A stretch of 64,000 nt of DNA from Mikania micrantha (taxonomy: Eukaryota; Streptophyta; Magnoliopsida; Asterales; Asteraceae): assembly GCA_009363875.1 (NCBI GenBank), contig CM018697.1, forward strand, positions 620,001-684,000, read 5' to 3'. Each line of letters starts with the position of its first letter. Position 1 is the first letter of the stretch. This document shows, in pieces, positions 56,525 to 64,000 of the stretch. Under the pieces are notes generated by a model that did no database searches, was not told the DNA's origin, and saw only the letters and a list, made by a program, of their open reading frames with translations. Both the position numbers and the translations under genes were made by a program.

Positions 56525-57275
56525 TATTTTATGTTCAGCCCAAGGTTAACAGGCCCACTTGCCCTTGGATTTGGCCAACACAGGTGGTCAAGCAGAATAT
56601 TGTTGTTCGATTCATTTGGGGCCACACACAGCTTACATACATCAGCCCAATTTCTTTAACAGTCCAACATTCATTAAATAAAATTCTTGATGTATTGGCC
56701 CACTTTAACCATAAGACCGCCAGCCATGTTTCGGCCCAACACCACTCTTGTGACCAAATCAATACTAGGCCCAAACTAGTTAGTGATACCCATTTTCTCG
56801 GCCCAAAAGTTAGCCCATTAATTTATATATCCTCGGCCCACACACATACAAATCCATAAGGCCCAACAACATAGAATCGGCCCAACTTATTTCCTTGGCC
56901 ATTAAGATTGCCGGCCCAAACCCTTGGCCCAATTTCCTTGCTATGGCTTAAATTAGATTACCTAGGTCCAACAGTATTAAACCGGCACAATATGATTATC
57001 AAGCCCAAATTTATTTGGTCTTGACCTACTCATTCAGTCCATGGAATCATGTAGCCTAATAGTTTACTCGACCAATAGGACACCCAATCATTTGATTTCA
57101 ACGTATAGACCATGTTGGCCCAAGTGGCCCATGGTCGCCATATCGACCCACTTTACCCAAAGAAGGCCCAACCTAAACCTTTCGGGCCAAACTCTTTTGG
57201 TTAGATCAATAAATATTCAAGAGGCCAATAGTGGCCCATGTGACTCACGAGACTCAACAATATCCGGCCCAATGG
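56525..57275. promoter_or_regulatory. GGCCCA array in element 3 LTR
   Basis: About fifteen GGCCCA words and further AGCCCA variants in 750 bp, mostly in one orientation. GGCCCA is the reverse complement of the site II core TGGGCC. Same word family as in element 2's LTR, but otherwise unrelated sequence. Confidence 0.55.
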
Positions 57276-57899
57276 ATTCAAGTAAATAGCAAACGCACGA
57301 ATGAATGTTTGATATGATCAAAACAAAGGATAAAGATATTATGGGATATCATCTTGTTGTTATAAAGTAATAACAAGTCGTAAACAAACTACATAAAGGC
57401 TTGAAAGCCTATTATACAATTGATAACTGGTAACTAATGAGCAACCATGGGATTTTGAACAATAAATAATTAGGGCCGGATAATAAACAAGATTCTTAAG
57501 TGTTAGTCAACTTTAGGACTAACACTTACACGCACAACAAATCCTTATAAAATTATACTTATAAGTTACAAACATTATGAAATCAATACAGGAACGTGAA
57601 CATCATATCAAGTACGAACAAAGAGAGCGTGCATTCGCATTCTACTTAGTCAAACACTACGGACATAAAGTGAGTTCATTGTCCCCTTTCAAACTTATTT
57701 GTTTTACTTCGGGACTGAGAAGCATGTTAAACATTTTCATAAAACTCTTGAAATGTTATTTAATGCTTTAAACATAAACTTGATGCTTATAGTGAAACTT
57801 ATGCGGGAACTTAGAATACTTTGAAAAGCAATAGACTTGAAACTTATACTTAAACTTGAGGCTTGAAATCATATGCTGGATGCCTATGAGACTTGATCT

Positions 57900-58200
57900 T
57901 TATGCTATAACAATAAGCTTAAACATGGTGATTAATGCTTATGTTATGAACTATATTCTTAAACTATATTCTTAAAGCTTATGCTATAAACTAAATTCTT
58001 AAGCTATACTCTTTATATTTATGTTCTAAACTATATTCTTAAACGCTACTCTTGATGCTTACGCTATAAATTTTATTCTTAAACTACATGCTCGATGCTT
58101 ATGCTATAAACTATATTCTTAAACTATACTCGTGATGCTTATGCTATAAACTATATTCATAAACTAGATGCTTAATGCTATATACTAATGCTAAGTGCTA
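57900..58200 (+). repeat. AT-rich tandem repeats in element 3 LTR
   Basis: About six imperfect copies of a roughly 41-bp unit containing GATGCTTATGCTATAAACT and ATATTCTTAAACTA. No coding sequence. Confidence 0.7.
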
Positions 58201-58299
58201 ATGCTATAATGCAAATACTATATGCTTATCATGCTTAAATGCTCGAAATGCTTGAAGTGCTCATAATGCTATAAACTTTGAATGCTATAAACTTGTTAT

Positions 58300-58715
58300 G
58301 CAAAAGCAACGGTTTGGCCTCTCAGTGCTTGCCTCACCGGTTGTTAAACTTATTATACTAAACAACGGTTTGGCCTCTCAGTGCTTGCCTCACCGGTTGT
58401 TAAACTTATTATACTAAACAACGGTTTGGCCTCTCAGTGCTTGCCTTACCGGTTGTGAAACTATTTGGATGCTAAAACTATTGGCTATGGAAGAACAATA
58501 GTTGGTCTCTCAGTGCTTGCCTTCATGTGTTCTTCCTAGTCGGGACTTGAAGAACAATAGTTGGTCTCTCAGTGCTTGCCTTCATGTGTTCTTCACAGTC
58601 AGGACTAGAAGGCACCTATTATGGTCTCTCAGTGCTTGCCATAGGGTGACCTTTATAGTCGGGACTTGAGGGGTAGACTTATGGCCTCTCAGTGCTTGCC
58701 ATACAGTGACTTCTC
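58300..58715 (+). repeat. Array of seven hairpins with an invariant core
   Basis: The core GGYCTCTCAGTGCTTGCC occurs at 58316, 58372, 58428, 58504, 58563, 58623 and 58683 (starts). Three flank types occur. Copies 1-3 have CAACGGT...ACCGGTTG (one bulge). Copies 4-5 have GAAGAACA...TGTTCTTC, 9 bp in copy 4. Copies 6-7 have TATGG...CCATA, with AAGG-CACC/GGTG-CCTT outside in copy 6. Copies 4-6 are followed by AGTC-RG-GACT mini-palindromes. Confidence 0.9.
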
Positions 58716-58767
58716 AATGTTCACTCATGCTATAAACTTAAACATAATGCTAAAGCTATAAACGATA

Positions 58768-59255
58768 TGGAGGGTAGGTAAGACGCTTAATTATCATTAA
58801 CAGCAATGTCCTATGCGACTTAGTATGTGGTGGGACGGCGTCTGGGCGGGTTGTAGGCTCGACTCAGGGGTATGCCCTATACATAAGCATACCGAGTTGG
58901 ATGATACAGGTGGTGTTAATGAAATTAAGGTTGTTACCTAGGGGAAACATGAATGCTTTTGGGTCAATATCATAAACTTTAAACATGATGCTTTTAAACG
59001 AATATTGAAGCTATTACATACGAATGCTATAGACTTGTAAACTTTGAGACAATAAACTAAAGCTGTGATGAGGAATGAATCGAATGATAGGTAAAATGCT
59101 TAATTATCATTAATAACAATGTCCTATGTGACTTAGTATGTGGTGGGACGGCGTCTGGGCGGGTTGTAGGCTCGACTCAGGGGTATGCCCTATACATAAG
59201 CATACCGAGTTGGATGATACAGGTGTTGTTAATGAGGTTAAGGTTTTACCGAAGG
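58768..59255 (+). repeat. Two dispersed copies of a 165-bp unit
   Basis: 58768-58938 and 59087-59255 share nearly all of GTCCTATGYGACTTAGTATG through ATACAGGTG. Each contains the inverted repeat GGTATGC/GCATACC. About 150 bp of unrelated sequence separates them. Confidence 0.85.
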
Positions 59256-59713
59256 AGGTTTGCTAAAGCTATTTTCTTTTAAACTTATAAACTCCATGAA
59301 CTCACCAACCGTTGTGTTGACTTTGTTTTCTTACATGCTTTCTCAGGTAACGCACAGGAATAGGCTTAAGCTTTTGGGATTGCATACTAGGGTGCCAGTT
59401 AGCAGACCTAGTAGACTTTTGGAGAAGCACATATTATGCTATGAATGTGATACACTTTTGATATCTTGTACAGTCACAAGATATAAACATGTTATTCTTT
59501 TGATAGGTTTACCTAGTTAAATTGCAGAACTTTGGTAATGTAATTTAACTTTGTAATCCTAATTATCATTTGATTGTGCTTTAGTTATTCTTAGACATTG
59601 ATGCTATGTAAACAATCTGATCATCACGATTATCACCCGCGATATCACGCCCCGGGAACCTTCCGCCCGACGGGGACTCCGATCCAACCCCGCCGGCTCG
59701 GGGTGTGACAGAT

Positions 59714-59725
59714 TGGTATCAGAGC
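59714..59725 (+). other. Element 3 primer binding site, initiator tRNA-Met type
   Basis: TGGTATCAGAGC, three bases after the 5' LTR end, complementary to the 3' end of initiator tRNA-Met. Confidence 0.92.
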
Positions 59726-59885
59726 TCAAGGTTATAGAGAATAATAGGTCATTACATAAATGGTTTGGCCTAGACTATAACTTAGGGACCCTTCATGTAG
59801 AGAACATAGGAATTAGAAAATTTCTTGCATTGTGTCTTCTGCATTCGATCACTGCACTAACCAAATTCCTTTGGTTATGATCAGA

Positions 59886-61232
59886 ATGCCGCCTAGAAGA
59901 CAACCTACACCGGTACCTACACCACAGACTTCTGCACCTCACTCTTCCACACCATCACCACCAGATTCACCACCGCCACCTCCTCCTCCTCCACACAGTC
60001 CTCCTCCAAACCCGAATGCAGGCATAAGCACGACTTTGGTGTTAGACCCTGCTACTATTGCTTTGGCAACATTACTGAGTAGTCAGTTGACTAATCAGAT
60101 GAAGGATATCATCCCGGAGATGATCAACAGGATTCAAGGCCATGGCAATAACTCTGGTCATACTACAGGAGAAGCTAGTGGAAACACTAAGCACACTTCA
60201 GACTGCTCCTACAAGTCATTTGTTGGATGTAACCCACCAAGCTTCACAGGCGTTGAAGGAGCCGTTGGACTGATCCAATGGCTGGAGAAAATGGAGAACA
60301 CTTTGGACATAAGTAGTTGTCCGGAACATCACAAAGTTCGTTATGCAGCTGGATCCTTTAGCAAGCGAGCTCTAACATGGTGGAACGCACAGATCAGGGC
60401 TAAGGGAAGAGACGAAGCAATGGCAATGTCATGGTCGGAATTCAAACTCCTTCTAAGGAATGAGTTCTGTCCGAAACATGAACTGCAGCAACTAGAGATT
60501 GAGCTCTCGAACCACGTGATGAAGGGAGCCGATCACATGACTTTCACCACACGCTACCATGAGCTAGTAGCTTTGGTGCCAGAGATGGTGCCAACTTTGG
60601 AAAAGTTGATTGACAGATATGTAGCTGGATTACCATCCTGCATACAGAGTATTGTTTTGGCTGCAAATCCTGCTACTTTGGAATCAGCCATTGCCCTTTC
60701 AGCTAAACTTACTGGGGTAATGGTGAAGTCAGGAGTTCTGAAAGACGAAGCGGGAAAAGCTAAGGAAACAACCACAAATAAACCAGAATATCAACAAACG
60801 AAAAAGCAAAAGGTCATCGGAAACTATGCGATGACCACACCTTTGAGACAAACACCTGCTGTACCTGTCAACACTGCACCCAAAAATTATGTGGGAATGC
60901 ATCCTCAGTGCACACACTGCAAATTTCATCATCCTGCTACGGTGCAATGCAGGCAATGCAACAACTGTGGCCGACTAGGCCACCGAACTCAACAATGCCG
61001 TGCTCCAGTCACACAAGCTACAAACAATGCCGCAGTAGCAATCCCTCCACCACAAAACACTGGCAATCATAACAACAACAATCGAGGATGCTATAACTGC
61101 GGGGAATTAGGTCATTACTCCAGGGACTGCCCGAAAAGAGTACAACCAGGAGTTCAAGCCCCTCGTGGGAGGGCATTTATGATTGGAGCCGCTGCAGCAC
61201 GCCAAGACCCGGAGACGGGTACTGGTATGTAG
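59886..61232 (+). CDS. Element 3 Gag
   Basis: 448 residues from MPPRRQPTP; an in-frame ATG 54 bases upstream is less likely because MPPRR is the usual beginning of such Gags. After a Pro-rich region, the capsid-like domain shows FVGCNPPSFTGVEGAVGLIQW, KVRYAAGSF, LTWWNAQIRAKG and FCPKHELQQLEIE. Cys-rich motifs follow: CTHCKFHHPATVQC, CNNCGRLGHRTQQC and CYNCGELGHYSRDC, the latter two classic CX2CX4HX4C knuckles. The frame stops within APRGRAFMIG..AARQDPETGTGM, the point where Gag joins protease in related elements such as element 2. Gag is otherwise intact and could assemble particles. Packaging of this RNA by partner proteins is an inference. Confidence 0.92.
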   Translation: MPPRRQPTPVPTPQTSAPHSSTPSPPDSPPPPPPPPHSPPPNPNAGISTTLVLDPATIALATLLSSQLTNQMKDIIPEMINRIQGHGNNSGHTTGEASGNTKHTSDCSYKSFVGCNPPSFTGVEGAVGLIQWLEKMENTLDISSCPEHHKVRYAAGSFSKRALTWWNAQIRAKGRDEAMAMSWSEFKLLLRNEFCPKHELQQLEIELSNHVMKGADHMTFTTRYHELVALVPEMVPTLEKLIDRYVAGLPSCIQSIVLAANPATLESAIALSAKLTGVMVKSGVLKDEAGKAKETTTNKPEYQQTKKQKVIGNYAMTTPLRQTPAVPVNTAPKNYVGMHPQCTHCKFHHPATVQCRQCNNCGRLGHRTQQCRAPVTQATNNAAVAIPPPQNTGNHNNNNRGCYNCGELGHYSRDCPKRVQPGVQAPRGRAFMIGAAAARQDPETGTGM

Positions 61233-61660
61233 TATCTCCTCACTCATAAGACTTCATTTTATGTCGATACTAGTAAGAATAAGAAATTATCTTATTCCTA
61301 TTAGTACGATCACACGAGTATTCCATGGAACTTAGGAATTCTTCTATTCCGATAAAGGTTAAGAAAGAATTCTTAGTTGATGCACATAACCTATGTAGGA
61401 AACCATAGCTAACACTAAAATTGTGTAACAACTGATGCTCATAACACCGGTTAATTTGAACAATGAAGTGTTAGAGCCACACAAGGATTAAGCAAGCAAT
61501 AACGATAAGACAGCTATGAACAATAAGACTAGCAAAACTTTGAGGCTATATGTAGGAAAATCCCAAACGTAACCTAGAGTTAATCTGGGAACGTAAGGAT
61601 ATCACATTGACCAAAGTTTACCCATTGTTATAGAAAGAGTAGTATCCGATAATAACTTTT
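61233..61660 (+). pseudogene. Protease remnant and non-coding rest of element 3 interior
   Basis: After the Gag stop the same frame reads YLLTHKTSFYVDTSKNK. It aligns with the protease region of element 2 (FLLNNHYASMLFDTGADRS): the catalytic DTG has become DTS and another stop follows soon. The next roughly 350 bp have no coding potential. All of RT, RNase H and integrase are missing. Confidence 0.6.
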
Positions 61661-61696
61661 AAATTTCGGGACGAAATTTCTTTAACAAGGGGAGAC
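61661..61696 (+). other. Element 3 polypurine tract with preceding hairpin
   Basis: Arms AAATTTCG/CGAAATTT around GGA (61661-61679), then TTTAACAAGGGGAGAC directly before the 3' LTR. Confidence 0.85.
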
Positions 61697-64000
61697 TGTA
61701 ACATCTGTGCCGGAATCGTTACCGGAACAGTAAACTGTACAGTAACTTGTACAGTAACTCAAGTACACATTACGGGAAACTATGTTTAGACTATTGATGC
61801 AATTCTGATTTACAAGAAACTATTAAACGATTGTCTGAATCTGACTTGAACCTTAGGTTTTAACAGTCAGAAACATGTCAGACAACACATTGTTGAAACA
61901 TGAATAACTGATGTGATACTATTTGTGTAAACGTATGTGAGGTTAAACAAGACAAAACCTTAACAGTTATTGTTCCGGAATGCTAAACCGACGAGTTATT
62001 CGTATAGGTGACGATCTGTACGAATGATTCTGATAGTTTAACATTCTGAAATAATGACTTAACAGTAGAAAACAAGAATCAGAAAGCCAAACCATCGACG
62101 TGTTCGTTCGAATGACGATTCGAACGAATACGCGCGATGGCGACGCGATCTGATGAAACGATAACGAAAACGAATAACGACACGAACGATCATAAATTTG
62201 AAGAAATGTTATATTTCTTATTTTACAATTTTGAAACTCATCATAAAATAATTTAACTTTAACTATCTTAATTTAAATCGCGAACAAATTAACTAAACGC
62301 GAAAAATATTAAAATTCGATATTTATTTATACGCAACGATATTTAATATAATTCCTAATAATATTTATAATTTGATCATCCTAAAATAATTCTTTTTATT
62401 TTAATTACGAAAAATACGCGTGAAAATCCGGTTACGCGACGGAATTACGAACCGAGCTACCGAAACGAACCCGAATACTCGTGGGGTATTTAAACATCAA
62501 ATGAGGATAAATTCCTCATTTAATACACACCCACTCTCTCACTACTAGCCATTCCCGTTCATTCTTTTTTCCACCAACAAAAAGTCACCATTTTTGATCT
62601 TTGAAGCTCTCTAACTTGCTTGAATCTTAACCAAATCAAGTGATCTTGGAACCTAAACGAAGCTCTAGTCATCCTCTACAAGGAAGTACAACAGATCTAA
62701 GCATTTATCCAGCCATCTTCGAGGTAATTAAGCTTAAAGTCCACGAAAATAGGGTTTTTATGTGTGTTATTTGATCCACCATGGTTGACCGGCTTTAGAT
62801 GGGGTTACACGCATTATACTCTGTTGAATACTCCCTCGTGACACCACCTTAGGCTAACACAACCACTAGAAACAGCTTACAACTGGTTCGAGCCGAGGAT
62901 GATGATGCAAGGTGGCTGGTTCGTGCAAGGAAGGGGTGGCCGAACCCTCTCGAGACCACTAACCCAGCCGAGCCTTGCTGAGTTCAGAGCCCGAACCATA
63001 TCTCCCAGAGGACGAACCATCTGAAGCTGCGAACCCTTGACGAGCCTTGTTCTTGATCATCTCAGCCGAACCCTGCAACAAGGTTGACGAACCCTTAAGC
63101 AAAGCTTTAGCCTACGAACCCTTTTCATGCCATCTGCGAACCCACTGCCGGACCTACTGTTCAACTGAACGAACCCATGCATGGCTAGTTAGCCGAACCA
63201 TGGTGTGCTTTCTGGTGAACGAACCTTGTACCTATGGTGTAAAATTTAATCTGGCAACAATTCCGTTGAAGTGTTTAGACTTATTTTATGTTCAGCCCAA
63301 GGTTAACAGGCCCACTTGCCCTTGGATTTGGCCAACACAGGTGGTCAAGCAGAATATTGTTGTTCGATTCATTTGGGGCCACACACAGCTTACATACATC
63401 AGCCCAATTTCTTTAACAGTCCAACATTCATTAAATAAAATTCTTGATGTATTGGCCCACTTTAACCATAAGACCGCCAGCCATGTTTCGGCCCAACACC
63501 ACTCTTGTGACCAAATCAATACTAGGCCCAAACTAGTTAGTGATACCCATTTTCTCGGCCCAAAAGTTAGCCCATTAATTTATATATCCTCGGCCCACAC
63601 ACATACAAATCCATAAGGCCCAACAACATAGAATCGGCCCAACTTATTTCCTTGGCCATTAAGATTGCCGGCCCAAACCCTTGGCCCAATTTCTTTGCTA
63701 TGGCTTAAATTAGATTACCTAGGTCCAACAGTATTAAACCGGCACAATATGATTATCAAGCCCAAATTTATTTGGTCTTGACCTACTCATTCAGTCCATG
63801 GAATCATGTAGCCTAATAGTTTACTCGACCAATAGGACACCCAATCATTTGATTTCAACGTATAGACCATGTTGGCCCAAGTGGCCCATGGTCGCCATAT
63901 CGACCCACTTTACCCAAAGAAGGCCCAACCTAAACCTTTCGGGCCAAACTCTTTTGGTTAGATCAATAAATATTCAAGAGGCCAATAGTGGCCCATGTGA
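61697..64000 (+). repeat. Element 3 3' LTR, partial
   Basis: Copy of 54940-57243 at an offset of 6757; continues beyond the window. Its open frames duplicate those of the 5' LTR and are not genes. Confidence 0.95.

Larger units (their letters stand above)
54940..59710 (+). repeat. Element 3 5' LTR, 4771 bp
   Basis: TG...CA ends (TGTAACATCTGTGCC to CTCGGGGTGTGACA). In order it holds: an 11-bp-arm hairpin (55346-55371); a TATA-like GGTATTTAAAC (about 55731); a block of CGAACC words (56190-56470); a GGCCCA block (56525-57275); AT-rich tandem repeats of GCTATAAACTATATTCTTAAA type (57900-58200); the constant-loop hairpin array (58300-58715); and two copies of a 165-bp unit (58768-58938, 59087-59255). 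A 189-codon frame at 56290-56859 is a product of the GGCCCA composition and is not called as a gene. Confidence 0.93.
54940..64000 (+). mobile_element. Element 3: gag-only Ty3/gypsy retrotransposon with giant LTRs
   Basis: The left LTR is 54940-59710 (4771 bp). The right one starts at 61697 and leaves the window after 2304 bp. The internal region is only 1986 bp: primer site, gag, a protease remnant, hairpin and polypurine tract. There is no RT, RNase H or integrase. The visible LTR parts differ at three positions I could find (55256/62013, 55443/62200, 56937/63694), so the insertion is recent. It must have moved using enzymes supplied by another element. Target duplication untestable here (left flank CAAAC). 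Confidence 0.93.

Noticed and set aside
56290..56859. 189-codon frame, repeated at 63047-63616
   Set aside because: Lies in both LTR copies across CGAACC and GGCCCA blocks; no domain, and identity reflects LTR duplication.

Overview
This is nuclear DNA of a repeat-rich eudicot plant, probably an Asteraceae. That family assignment is an inference from the retrotransposon types and SINE tails; I could not test it by search. Only three host genes are visible: the 5' part of a receptor-like kinase (5061-5965, minus), an equilibrative nucleoside transporter of the ENT1 type (44303-45779, plus) and a DUF936-family gene (47014-49610, minus). Almost everything else is transposable element.

Layout. 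1-5030: a Ty1/copia element, complete at its 3' end and broken by one amber codon, lying antisense in an intron of the kinase gene. 5061-17750: kinase exons, then older intergenic DNA with SINEs, MITE-like inverted-repeat elements, a Helitron candidate and old LTR-type fragments. 17753-38183: a two-layer nest. An old, mutated minus-strand Ty3/gypsy chromovirus (element 1, target duplication TGTTG) carries a young, apparently intact minus-strand chromovirus (element 2, 22963-35111, target duplication CAATC, almost identical 2.95 kb LTRs) inside its protease/RT junction. 38184-43700: an old element fragment holding three stacked insertions, each with its own target duplication: a 2.9 kb solo LTR, a PIF/Harbinger-like element and a MULE-type MITE. 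44200-49650: the two intact host genes. 50140-54939: a SINE with a 19-bp duplication, LTR-like promoter regions and MITEs. 54940-64000: element 3, a gypsy element with a 4771 bp LTR whose internal region encodes only Gag; its 3' LTR runs off the window.

The unexpected theme is inverted-repeat structure in the regulatory parts of these retroelements. (i) Element 3's LTR has seven hairpins sharing one invariant core (GGYCTCTCAGTGCTTGCC) flanked by three different stem sequences that each stay self-complementary. (ii) A small hairpin just before the polypurine tract occurs in elements 1, 2 and 3 and shows three different base pairs at one stem position. (iii) Four unrelated LTR-type promoters each have an array of 11-23 bp near-palindromes immediately upstream of a TATA-like box, with a different palindrome in each. 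(iv) Element 2's LTR has a run of nine palindromes or hairpins. Element 2 also encodes an extra acidic, coiled-coil ORF upstream of gag.

All coordinates and repeat matches were read by eye. Family assignments rest on recognised motifs, not on database searches.
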